Shown here: one piece after another, positions 15,281-21,417 of the stretch
Layout: each line of letters opens with the position of its first letter
Numbering within the stretch: position 1 is the stretch's first letter
NCBI GenBank assembly: GCA_002404465.1
Contig: DHJT01000047.1
Coordinates: forward strand, 1 to 21,417
Reading direction: 5' to 3'
From: Sutterella sp. UBA4713
GTDB taxonomy: Bacteria; Pseudomonadota; Gammaproteobacteria; Burkholderiales; Burkholderiaceae_F
DNA length: 21,417 nt
The notes under the pieces: generated by a model
What the model was told of the DNA's origin: nothing
Database searches by the model: none
Seen by the model: only the letters and a program-made list of their open reading frames with translations
Translations under genes and position numbers: made by a program

Positions 15281-16537
15281 TTAAAAGAAAGACCTCGGAT
15301 CGGCAATGGCTCCTGCAAGAGCACTCGCGGCTACAGAAGCCGGAGAAGCCAGATAAATCTCCGCGGTTTTATCCCCCATACGCCCCGGGAAATTGCGGTT
15401 TGTCGAAGAAATGCAACGCTCACCTCGAGCAATCAGCCCTTCATGGATTCCCAGACAAGCCGCACATCCCGGCGTCACAAGCGTTGCACCGGCCTCAATA
15501 AGCGTACGTACGGTTCCGTCCTCGATAGCAGCCAAGAGCACCTCACGCGAGGCCGGACATACGACAAAGCGCGTGTGGTCAGCAATCTTTTTTCCCGCAA
15601 CGACGCGTGCTGCGATCTGAAGATCCTCCAATCGTCCGCCCGTACAAGCCCCGATGTAAGCCTGATCGATTCGTTTTCCGACATGTGCGTCGATGTCGGC
15701 GGCATTGTCGACACTGAAAGGCACGGCCAATTGTGGTCCGATCTGTGAAACATCGAACGCAAGCTCCTCGGAGAAAACAAAATCGGGATCCGAGTGTACG
15801 AGACCGGCCTGCGGATTCTTCACACCTCGCGCTTTTAGGTAAGCAAACGTCTTGTCATCAGGCTGGATATAAGCGCACTTTGCCCCCATTTCCGTCGTCA
15901 TGTTGCACAAACACAGGCGTTCGGATACCGGCATATCGGAAACCGCAGATCCGGTAAATTCAATTCCCTTATAAACGGCGTAGTCAGCTTTAAGTGTTCC
16001 GATGATTTTCAAAATCACATCCTTGGCAAAGACACCGGGTTGCAACTTTCCATTTAAAGTAATCCGAAGAATTTCCGGGACACGGAACCAAAGTTTTCCG
16101 GTGAGCAAAATCGTCGCTAAGTCTGTTGCCCCCACACCGGTTGCAAAAGCCCCGAGCGCCCCGTGCGTCGTCGTATGCGAATCGGTAATCACAATCACAA
16201 GACCGGGTTCGGACAGCCCCGAATCGATAAGAACCTGGTGACACACTCCGCGATTGACATCCATCAGGTGTCCGATTTGCTGTTCGCGACAAAATTCGCG
16301 AAATTCCTTTTGGACAGTCGCCTGACTTAAGGTTGAAGGCGGCGCATAATGATCCATGAACATGCAAACGTTTTCCGGATGTGCCACTTTGACGCCGCCC
16401 ATTTCCAGAAAAGAACGCTTGGTTTGCAAATACAAATCGTTAATCCCGGCTCGATCAACCGTGCAATTGACAATTTGCCCGGTTCGAACACACGACTGTC
16501 CCGAAGCTCGAGCCAAAATTTTTTCTATGGCATGCAT
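15281..16537 (-). CDS. leuC: 3-isopropylmalate dehydratase large subunit, compact LeuC2/HacA/DmdA type
   Basis: Aconitase-superfamily large subunit carrying a [4Fe-4S] cluster. Its ligands are most likely Cys298 (GACTGGR), Cys358 and Cys361 (PGCAACLG). The signature TDSHTTTHGALGAFATGVGATD is at 118-139, and SSTNRNFPGRMG closes the active site at 377-388. At 418 residues it belongs to the shorter class found in archaea and anaerobes, not the 466-residue type of most Proteobacteria. It may act on isopropylmalate or on a related methylmalate. The ATG at 16537 has AAAGGTGG 4-5 nt upstream. It begins 40 bp after hflX with no terminator between, so it appears inserted into the hfq-hfl transcription unit. 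Confidence 0.9.
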   Translation of the reverse strand: MHAIEKILARASGQSCVRTGQIVNCTVDRAGINDLYLQTKRSFLEMGGVKVAHPENVCMFMDHYAPPSTLSQATVQKEFREFCREQQIGHLMDVNRGVCHQVLIDSGLSEPGLVIVITDSHTTTHGALGAFATGVGATDLATILLTGKLWFRVPEILRITLNGKLQPGVFAKDVILKIIGTLKADYAVYKGIEFTGSAVSDMPVSERLCLCNMTTEMGAKCAYIQPDDKTFAYLKARGVKNPQAGLVHSDPDFVFSEELAFDVSQIGPQLAVPFSVDNAADIDAHVGKRIDQAYIGACTGGRLEDLQIAARVVAGKKIADHTRFVVCPASREVLLAAIEDGTVRTLIEAGATLVTPGCAACLGIHEGLIARGERCISSTNRNFPGRMGDKTAEIYLASPASVAASALAGAIADPRSFF

Positions 16538-16577
16538 ATAACCACCTTTCTGTGAGAGTTACCACCGGGCAGAAATT

Positions 16578-17744
16578 CTAAAGGAAATCCGATGATGTCG
16601 CAGAGTCAACCTTCTCGGAGAATTTTTTCTTTTTTTCAGCTGCATACTCTGAAAGCGCCTGCCGCAGCAAATCAAGACCCTCCGCGTTTTTCGCACTGAG
16701 AAAAACCGACTTGACACGTCCGCTGACATCATCACGCACCGAAGAAGTTGCATGCCCGGTCTTGTCAATTTTGTTGAAAACGGTAATCATCGGAACCGAT
16801 TCGGCACCGATTTCTTCGAGCACCTGTGCAACCGAATGCATCTGCTCCTCGCGCATCGGGCTTGAAACATCCACAACATGGAGCAACACGTCGGCCTGAA
16901 CCGTTTCTTCGAGCGTGGATTTAAACGCATCCACCAACTGGTGAGGTAGCCCTCGAATAAATCCGACCGTATCGCTTAAAACCACCTCACAATCCGAACC
17001 GACCCAAGCTCGGCGAGCCGTTGTATCGAGCGTGGCAAAAAGTTGATCGGCGGCATACACCTGTGAACGTGTCAACGCATTAAAGAGCGTGGACTTGCCG
17101 GCATTGGTGTAACCGACAAGGCTTACGGTCAGCGTCGATCCTGAATACCGATCGCTACGACGCGTTTGTCGCTGTCGAGAAAGTTTTTTGAGCTGGCTGC
17201 GCAATTGCTTGACACGGGAAGCAATCAAACGTCTATCGAGTTCAATTTGTTTTTCCCCCGGACCTCCCGTTTTACTCAGTCCCCCGCGTTGCCGTTCCAA
17301 ATGCGTCCAACCACGCACAAGACGCGTGGAAAGGTGTTCAAGCTTAGCAAGTTCTACTTGCAAACGTCCTTCTCCGGAGCGTGCGCGACGTTCGAAAATT
17401 GAGAGAATCAGCTCGGTCCGATCCATGACGCCCGTCTCAAGGGCCTTGACTAGGTTGCGTTCCTGAGCCGCCGTCAGCGTTGCGTCGAAAATGACGACAT
17501 CGGCTTTGTAAGCACGGACCAAGTCCCCGATTTCCTGCACCTTCCCGGACCCAAGAAGCGTTGCCGGGTCCGGTCTGTCTCGCCGACACCGAACAAGTCC
17601 GACCACCTCAAGCGCATCGGAAAGAGCAAGCTCGTTTAGCTCCTCGCTCGTGTCAAAAATCGGAGATCTACCGATAGATACCGTTACCAAAATTGCACGC
17701 GGCCGGGTATTCTCGGCTTGTCTCTCGTAGCGAAAATGCGTCAA
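16578..17744 (-). CDS. hflX: GTPase HflX (ribosome-associated)
   Basis: HflX is a GTPase that binds and splits 70S ribosomes, helping recovery from heat or antibiotic stalling. The 388 residues contain the HflX N-terminal domain with the glycine-rich GGPGE loop (160-164), and the GTPase motifs G1 GYTNAGKST (211-219), G3 DTVGF (258-262) and G4 NKID (324-327). A Phe in GF replaces the canonical catalytic Gln, as is normal in HflX. The protein stops soon after the GTPase domain, about 40 residues shorter than E. coli HflX, with a Lys-rich tail. The only plausible start is a TTG at 17744, one base past the hfq stop, with GGAAAAG just upstream; hfq-hflX are translationally adjacent. Confidence 0.95.
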   Translation of the reverse strand: MTHFRYERQAENTRPRAILVTVSIGRSPIFDTSEELNELALSDALEVVGLVRCRRDRPDPATLLGSGKVQEIGDLVRAYKADVVIFDATLTAAQERNLVKALETGVMDRTELILSIFERRARSGEGRLQVELAKLEHLSTRLVRGWTHLERQRGGLSKTGGPGEKQIELDRRLIASRVKQLRSQLKKLSRQRQTRRSDRYSGSTLTVSLVGYTNAGKSTLFNALTRSQVYAADQLFATLDTTARRAWVGSDCEVVLSDTVGFIRGLPHQLVDAFKSTLEETVQADVLLHVVDVSSPMREEQMHSVAQVLEEIGAESVPMITVFNKIDKTGHATSSVRDDVSGRVKSVFLSAKNAEGLDLLRQALSEYAAEKKKKFSEKVDSATSSDFL

Positions 17745-17745
17745 A

Positions 17746-17994
17746 TTACTTTTCCGAAGTTGTGTCTAAATCAACGGCTCTTGAAGGAACAATCGTGCTG
17801 ATGGCATGCTTGTAGACCATTTGCGTCAGCGTATTGCGTAGCATCACGACATACTGATCAAATGCAATCACTTGTCCTTGAAGCTTGATACCGTTGACCA
17901 AATAAACCGAGACGGGAACGTGCTCTTTACGAAGCGTATTGAGAAACGGATCCTGGAGGCTTTGAGCCTTTTGTGTCGTTGTTGTCGTACTCAT
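17746..17994 (-). CDS. hfq: RNA chaperone Hfq
   Basis: Hfq forms an Sm-like hexamer that pairs small RNAs with mRNAs. The 82-residue protein has the core QSLQDPFLNTLRKEHVPVSVYLVNGIKLQGQ and the Sm2 motif YKHAIST (61-67). The proximal-face Lys62-His63 and distal-face Tyr31 are conserved. The rim patch reads RKEH (22-25). A short acidic C-terminal tail follows. The ATG at 17994 has GGAG 8 nt upstream. Candidate promoter elements lie about 80-110 bp upstream, and a small hairpin precedes the ribosome site. It is the first gene of the hfq-hflX-leuCD-yhhQ-hflKC stretch. Confidence 0.97.
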   Translation of the reverse strand: MSTTTTTQKAQSLQDPFLNTLRKEHVPVSVYLVNGIKLQGQVIAFDQYVVMLRNTLTQMVYKHAISTIVPSRAVDLDTTSEK

Positions 17995-18006
17995 GTTCTT
18001 TTCTCC

Positions 18007-18021
18007 CGCACCGAAAGTGCG
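18007..18021 (-). other. Hairpin in the hfq leader next to the ribosome site
   Basis: CGCAC (18007-18011) and GTGCG (18017-18021) pair over a 5-nt loop, immediately upstream of the GGGAGAAAAG ribosome site of hfq. hfq translation is self-controlled in E. coli through leader binding; this hairpin could take part in such control, but that is inference. Confidence 0.35.
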
Positions 18022-18074
18022 CTGTTATTATTTCCTGAGTTTCATCTTCCGATCTTTCAAATCCGGAAGGCACA

Positions 18075-18104
18075 ATACTAGACCACAAAAGCGAGAATTG
18101 AAAA
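18075..18104 (-). promoter_or_regulatory. Candidate hfq promoter
   Basis: On the minus strand TTTTCA (18104-18099) and TAGTAT (18080-18075) are spaced by 18 bp, each with 4 of 6 consensus matches. The site lies past the tRNA-Pro terminator and about 80 bp before the hfq ATG. It is a weak match but the best in this stretch. Confidence 0.3.
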
Positions 18105-18279
18105 GCACGCATTAATTGGTGTTCGATGGTTGATACGCAGCGAGGCAATCGCTTTTCAGCTTTCAAGGCGCGCTAAACCGGACTGCGACAACCTTGAAAA
18201 GCTACACGCCGACGCCATAAACGGTATTGTCTACGCAGACGATAACCGGATTGTAGAAGCGCATGCTTACAAATATTGA
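18082..18279 (+). pseudogene. Decayed rusA-like Holliday junction resolvase fragment
   Basis: The plus-strand frame from 18082 to the TGA at 18277-18279 has no start codon but encodes the RusA core. AKPDCDNLEK (18172-18201) is followed by DAINGIVYADDNRIVEAHAYK (18211-18273). RusA enzymes carry the same order: a KPD-DNL-K motif, then DAL-G with paired Asp residues and V-E-A-K. The metal-binding Asp positions are retained here (PDCD, ADD). The N-terminal half is missing and a stop follows directly. RusA is mostly carried by prophages, so this is probably prophage debris in the 510-bp gap between hfq and tRNA-Pro. It is too short for the usual length-based gene calls. The call rests on motif recognition only. 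Confidence 0.65.
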
Positions 18280-18454
18280 TCTGATCCGGAGCAAGCGAGG
18301 GGCAGAGCCCCTTAGTTTCGGAAACTACGGATCAGTTGACTTGGTAAAACTTGCGGAAAACTACCTTGACAAACACCGAAGTCTATATAGAAGATTCGAG
18401 AAGAAGATAAGGCACAAAGCACCGCGGGAAGCCCTTGTTTATGCGGGTCTTTGA
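18263..18454 (+). CDS. Small ORF of unknown function beside the rusA fragment
   Basis: A 63-residue ORF starting at an ATG inside the rusA fragment in another frame. Its second half (VDLVKLAENYLDKHRSLYRRFEKKIRHKAPREALVYAGL) is basic and could form amphipathic helices, unlike most shadow ORFs. I do not recognise the family. The ribosome site is weak (GTAGAAG), and the ORF overlaps a perfect three-stem inverted-repeat structure that constrains its codons. It may be a remnant of a second mobile-element gene or mere chance. Confidence 0.25.
   Translation: MLTNIDLIRSKRGAEPLSFGNYGSVDLVKLAENYLDKHRSLYRRFEKKIRHKAPREALVYAGL
18281..18335. other. Compact three-stem inverted-repeat structure
   Basis: Three perfect stems pack into 55 bases. 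The closing stem is CTGATCCG (18281-18288) with CGGATCAG (18328-18335). Hairpin A is AGGGGC (18298-18303) with GCCCCT (18307-18312) over a 3-nt loop. Hairpin B is TAGTTT (18313-18318) with AAACTA (18322-18327). Hairpin A, hairpin B and the closing strand follow without a spare base, leaving only nine unpaired bases (18289-18297). A three-way junction is expected on either strand. No known RNA family is recognised. Confidence 0.6.
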
Positions 18455-18465
18455 GAAGAAGACAC

Positions 18466-18491
18466 AAAAAATAAGGCAACTTTCGTCACCT
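18466..18491 (-). terminator. Rho-independent terminator of tRNA-Pro
   Basis: On the minus strand AGGTGAC (18491-18485) pairs with GTTGCCT (18480-18474), including two G-U wobbles, over a GAAA tetraloop. It is followed by TTATTTTTT (18474-18466). It lies 14 nt beyond the tRNA 3' end and isolates the tRNA transcript from hfq. Confidence 0.75.
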
Positions 18492-18504
18492 CATATTTGT
18501 AAAA

Positions 18505-18582
<78 letters not shown>

Positions 18583-18594
18583 CTTAGAGCGCGC

Positions 18595-18623
18595 ATTCTA
18601 TCGTGCGCACCCCGTTTTTTCAA
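18595..18623 (-). promoter_or_regulatory. Promoter of tRNA-Pro
   Basis: On the minus strand TTGAAA (18623-18618) and TAGAAT (18600-18595) are spaced by exactly 17 bp, each a 5 of 6 match to the sigma70 consensus. A GC-rich stretch (GCGCGC) follows the -10, as in stable-RNA promoters under stringent control. The tRNA starts 13 bp downstream of the -10. Confidence 0.7.
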
Positions 18624-18637
18624 GCGTTTCGCACGAT
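18600..18637. repeat. 8-bp inverted repeat bracketing the tRNA-Pro -35 element
   Basis: ATCGTGCG (18600-18607) and CGCACGAT (18630-18637) are perfect complements separated by 22 bp that include the -35 box. It may be an operator, or a hairpin at the 3' end of the MerR-type gene transcript, whose stop is 9 bp away. Confidence 0.4.
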
Positions 18638-18646
18638 TGTTTTATC

Positions 18647-19294
18647 TTAACTGTCGCCGAAAACCTCAACGCGCAGCCCTTCAAGGTCCTTGACCGCCTG
18701 TTCGATAAGTTGTGTCAGGCGTCTGTTTTTTTCCTGCTCGCATCCGAGCGTCGTCGTCAGATCCGACATGCGCGCGGCACAATCGCTACGAACGGCAGAA
18801 AACTCGGCATTCTGATTTGTCAAGCGATCCTCAAAACGGTTCTTTTGCGCGTTGATGGCCTCTTCCAAATGTTTTAAACCGCCTTCCATCAAGTCGGAAA
18901 AACTTCCCTGCTCGACCGGCGACTCTTTAGGTCCAAGTGAAAAAACGGGAGCCACAGGCAAATCGGGTTCCTTTTCCTGTCTTTCGGGCTTTACAACAAT
19001 TTCCGGCACCACAGGAGCACTTTGCTCGGCAAGCGGCTTGTGATCGGGTTCCGATGCCATTTCGCGCACAGCTTCTTGCACGGTCATGCACCGTGAATAC
19101 AAACATTTTTTCACCCGAGCAATCAGCGATAAGTCATCCTCGGAAAACATCGCCTTTAAATGACCGTTTTCCCCTTTTAATTGGCGGAAAAAATCCGACC
19201 AATAGACAAGGACGTGCTCGGGCACTTCACACCGAGCGCAGACTTCGGACAAGGTATAGACAGAGTCCGTAGCGTGATTGTCTTGATAGTTCAT
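18647..19294 (-). CDS. MerR-family transcriptional regulator
   Basis: A 215-residue protein with an N-terminal MerR-type winged helix-turn-helix. YTLSEVCARCEVPEHVLVYW (13-32) is the recognition part, followed by FSEDDLSLIARVKKCLYSRCMTVQEAVREM, the wing and helix that read RYS-DV-L-I...G-TI in classical members. The middle (about 80-130) is Pro/Glu-rich and probably disordered. The C-terminal part (about 135-210) is a charged coiled coil, suited to dimerisation. No effector-binding domain is recognised. The gene follows ihfA by 18 bp and precedes tRNA-Pro, the arrangement usual in Burkholderiales, so it is probably co-transcribed with ihfA. Its target is unknown. Confidence 0.85.
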   Translation of the reverse strand: MNYQDNHATDSVYTLSEVCARCEVPEHVLVYWSDFFRQLKGENGHLKAMFSEDDLSLIARVKKCLYSRCMTVQEAVREMASEPDHKPLAEQSAPVVPEIVVKPERQEKEPDLPVAPVFSLGPKESPVEQGSFSDLMEGGLKHLEEAINAQKNRFEDRLTNQNAEFSAVRSDCAARMSDLTTTLGCEQEKNRRLTQLIEQAVKDLEGLRVEVFGDS

Positions 19295-19312
19295 AGCCGC
19301 CAGATCGCCCTC

Positions 19313-19681
19313 TTATGATGCGTCTTTCTTTTTCGCGGACTCAGCCACGGCATCACGCAAATACGGCGAAGGGATAAACGTCACGACGCGACGAGCACAA
19401 ATTTCATGTGATTCCCCAGTCTTAGGATTGCGCCCCGGACGAGCCGATTTATCGCGTGTTGAGAATGTGCCGAAATTAGCCAGTTTCACATCACGTCCTT
19501 TTAAAAGAGCCTGTTCGATCTCGTCGAAAACTGCCTCAATAACCGTGGTGGCTTCAGCCCGCGAAATTCCCATCCGATCGTAGAGCATATCGACAAAGTG
19601 AACCTTCGATAAGGTCGACGTTTTCGCCTGATCCTCAGGAGACTTGTTGTCCAAGATTGTATTCAAATAGCTGTTGTCCAT
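19313..19681 (-). CDS. ihfA: Integration host factor subunit alpha
   Basis: IHF-alpha pairs with IHF-beta to bend DNA in replication, recombination and transcription. The DNA-binding beta-ribbon RPGRNPKTGE is at 81-90, with the intercalating Pro86, followed by ARRVVTF. The dimerisation helices (residues 25-60) are intact. The 122-residue length exceeds E. coli's 99 because of a roughly 22-residue N-terminal extension (MDNSYLNTILDNKSPEDQAK) and a short Lys-rich tail; similar extensions occur in Burkholderiales. No strong ribosome site precedes the ATG at 19681, so a later non-ATG start cannot be excluded. It lies 151 bp after pheT. Confidence 0.94.
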   Translation of the reverse strand: MDNSYLNTILDNKSPEDQAKTSTLSKVHFVDMLYDRMGISRAEATTVIEAVFDEIEQALLKGRDVKLANFGTFSTRDKSARPGRNPKTGESHEICARRVVTFIPSPYLRDAVAESAKKKDAS

Positions 19682-19729
19682 AATTTGCTGTTTGCTGCGT
19701 TTCTTTCAAAACCATTGATGACGCCTGGC

Positions 19730-19759
19730 ATGATATCCGCTTTTCCTATTTAAAAACAA
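19730..19759 (-). promoter_or_regulatory. Candidate ihfA promoter
   Basis: On the minus strand TTGTTT (19759-19754) and TATCAT (19735-19730) are spaced by 18 bp. The -10 matches consensus at 5 of 6 positions and the -35 at 3 of 6. It sits just past a candidate pheT terminator and about 50 bp before the ihfA ATG. Confidence 0.35.
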
Positions 19760-19815
19760 GGAAAAGAAGAAACGACCCGCATTTTAAGTCGTATATCGGT
19801 CAAAAACACGGGTCG
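19757..19815 (-). terminator. Candidate terminator downstream of pheT
   Basis: On the minus strand CGACCCG (19815-19809) pairs perfectly with CGGGTCG (19779-19773). A T-rich run, TTTCTTCTTTTCCTTG, follows. The 7-bp GC-rich stem is convincing, but the 29-nt loop is large, so it may be partial, allowing read-through from pheT into ihfA. Confidence 0.45.
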
Positions 19816-19832
19816 GATTTCCCTTCCTTTCC

Positions 19833-21417
19833 CTAAGATCTTAAGGAAATTCCCAAAGCGCCAAGTGCCTGTAAAAGCTTCTTTTGCGTGTGTTCGGCCT
19901 GTTCTTCCGTCAAAGCCGCATCGCCACGCGCTACAAGGGTTAAGCGGAAAGCCATGCTCTTAACTCCAATTTCGTCCTTCGGTCTATAAAGATCAAACAA
20001 CTTGAAGTCTTCAATCGAAGAACCGACCTTCTCACCTTTCAGTGCATGAACCGCGTCGAAAATTTGTTGAGCTGTCACGGAGTTGGGTACAACCAGCGAG
20101 AAGTCTCGCTCAATGGGCTGGAACTTTGTGACAGCCTTCGGGCACGGAACCGGCGTGACCAGAATATCGGCCACGTCCACTTCAAAAACAACCGGCGCTT
20201 TCGCAAGTGCATACTCACGGCAAAGACGCGGATGCAACTCGCCGATAAAGCCGACCGATTTCCCATTTACATACACACGAGCGGACCGCCCCGGGTGCAG
20301 CGCCGTATGCCGTTCGGGAACAAAAGTGGCTTTAAGCGGGAAAAGCAACCGTTCCAAATCCCCTTTGACATCGAAAAAGTCCACGTCACGAGCCGTCTCT
20401 CCCCAAGCATTGTCGTGAGCATCGCCGTAGGCAAGGGCCGCAATGTGCAGGGGTTGGCGCACACCCTTGACGGACCAGGGACCGTCCTCGATACGCGCAT
20501 CCGGGTAAAAAACACGACCGAGTTCGAAAATGCGAACGTTTTGTGCTTTACGATTCAGGTTGTAACGCAAAATATCCACAAGACCGGCGACAAGTTGTGT
20601 GCGCATCACGGAAAGCTGACTGGCAATCGGATTGAGCAAACGGATCGGCGCAGCGTTTCCGGCAAAATCCTTTTCCCACTTTTCCTGAACAAACGAGAAG
20701 TTCACCAGTTCCTGATAGCCGCAATCGACAAGCTCATAGCGCAAATCATGGTTAGTCCGAACGCCCTCTTTATGTAAAAGCATCGTTGCACGGGCCACCG
20801 GCTCACGATCGGGAAGCTTTTCATAGCCGTAAAGACGCGCCACTTCCTCAATTAGGTCCTCTTCAATCTCGATATCAAAGCGGTACGTCGGCGCTTTGAC
20901 AAGGAAAGTCGCTCCCTCGCGCGTAAATTCAAATCCGAGACGCGTAAATGCTTCGGCCATAAAGTCATCGGGAATTTCAATTCCGACAACCTTACGACAC
21001 CTGTCGGGGCGCATGCGCACAACAGAGCGCTTCGGAAGGTTGACAATCTGATCGTCCACAGGTCCGATCTTTGTCTCGGACGTCCCGCAAATCTCCAGGA
21101 CAAGGCGTGTGGCGTATTCCATGTGCTCGATATGGCTACCGAAATCCACACCGCGCTCAAAACGGTGCGCTGCATCGGTTGAAAAATTCAGGCGCCGGCA
21201 ACGTCCTTGGATTTTTTCCGGATACCAGAAGGCCGCTTCAATAAACAAATCGGTCGTTGTGTCGCTGATGGCACTGGATTGTCCGCCCATAATGCCTCCG
21301 AGCCCCAAAGCACCCGTCTGATCGGCTACGACACCGTAGTACTCATCGAGTTCCGGCTTTTGTCCGTTTAAAAGCTCCAGAGGTTCACCCTTTTGCGCCC
21401 AGCGTACCGTAATGTCT
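19833..21417 (-). CDS. pheT: Phenylalanyl-tRNA synthetase beta subunit (N-terminus outside window)
   Basis: PheT is the beta subunit of the alpha2beta2 synthetase that charges tRNA-Phe. About 528 C-terminal residues are visible. The frame stays open to the right edge (DITVRWAQKGEPLELL...), so the apparent TTG start at 21308 is internal. Landmarks are LGLGGIMGG, STDAAHRFERGVD in the B3/B4 editing region, FDIEIEEDLIEEVARLYGYEKLP (B5), ALHPGRSARVYVNGKSVGFIGELHP, and the C-terminal anticodon-binding FDX-ACB domain (FQPIERDFSLVV...LFDLYR...SMAFRLTL). The stop at 19833 is 151 bp before ihfA, the conserved pheT-ihfA order. Confidence 0.96.
   Translation of the reverse strand, partial: DITVRWAQKGEPLELLNGQKPELDEYYGVVADQTGALGLGGIMGGQSSAISDTTTDLFIEAAFWYPEKIQGRCRRLNFSTDAAHRFERGVDFGSHIEHMEYATRLVLEICGTSETKIGPVDDQIVNLPKRSVVRMRPDRCRKVVGIEIPDDFMAEAFTRLGFEFTREGATFLVKAPTYRFDIEIEEDLIEEVARLYGYEKLPDREPVARATMLLHKEGVRTNHDLRYELVDCGYQELVNFSFVQEKWEKDFAGNAAPIRLLNPIASQLSVMRTQLVAGLVDILRYNLNRKAQNVRIFELGRVFYPDARIEDGPWSVKGVRQPLHIAALAYGDAHDNAWGETARDVDFFDVKGDLERLLFPLKATFVPERHTALHPGRSARVYVNGKSVGFIGELHPRLCREYALAKAPVVFEVDVADILVTPVPCPKAVTKFQPIERDFSLVVPNSVTAQQIFDAVHALKGEKVGSSIEDFKLFDLYRPKDEIGVKSMAFRLTLVARGDAALTEEQAEHTQKKLLQALGALGISLRS

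Noticed and set aside
17914..17930. Hfq rim patch RKEH instead of E. coli RRER
   Set aside because: The same patch is the normal form in Burkholderia-type Hfq, so it is a lineage marker and not an anomaly.
18079..18504. Search for a prophage attachment-site duplicate of the tRNA-Pro 3' end
   Set aside because: No second copy of the tRNA 3' segment was found in the window, so integration at this tRNA cannot be shown.
20046..20777. A 243-residue plus-strand ORF
   Set aside because: It lies wholly antisense to pheT, whose domains are unmistakable, and its translation has no family features.

Overview
The window is chromosomal housekeeping DNA from a betaproteobacterium, most likely Burkholderiales. 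The sequence has only moderate GC for that order, which would fit a gut lineage such as Sutterellaceae. That family-level placement is inference from gene order and protein character, not from a search. Markers for the group are the hfq-hflX ... hflK-hflC-DUF2065-purA order, the pheT-ihfA-MerR-tRNA-Pro order, a RKEH-type Hfq rim, and an EarP/EF-P pair in which EF-P carries Arg32.

Left part (1-7680, mixed strands): the 3' end of a suhB-type inositol monophosphatase gene and mutS on the plus strand. They converge on a minus-strand uvrC-pgsA pair whose reading frames overlap. uvrC is divergent, across only 35 bp, from earP, and efp lies downstream of earP. EarP rhamnosylates EF-P, so enzyme and substrate are neighbours. 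efp ends in a strong terminator.

Middle (7680-17994): a plus-strand gene for a CobT-like VWA/MIDAS protein stands alone, behind its own candidate promoter and an inverted repeat. From 17994 down to 9474 everything is on the minus strand: hfq, hflX, leuC, leuD, yhhQ, hflK, hflC, DUF2065, purA and a phosphoribosyltransferase. This looks like the usual betaproteobacterial hfq/hfl/purA cluster with two changes. A compact leuC-leuD-yhhQ cassette lies between hflX and hflK, and hisZ, normally between hflC and purA, is absent. A strong terminator separates purA from the phosphoribosyltransferase.

Right part (17995-21417): about 500 bp between hfq and tRNA-Pro(GGG) holds no intact gene. It contains a decayed rusA (Holliday-junction resolvase) fragment, a small ORF of unknown meaning, and a tightly packed three-stem inverted-repeat structure. 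This is probably debris of a prophage or other mobile element beside a tRNA. Beyond it are tRNA-Pro with a good promoter and terminator, a MerR-type regulator, ihfA, and the C-terminal two thirds of pheT, which runs off the right edge.

No CRISPR array, insertion sequence or recognisable defence system was seen. The least explained parts are the rusA/three-stem region (18082-18454), the paired hairpins in front of hflK (13906-13961), the leuCD-yhhQ insertion and the orphan VWA protein.
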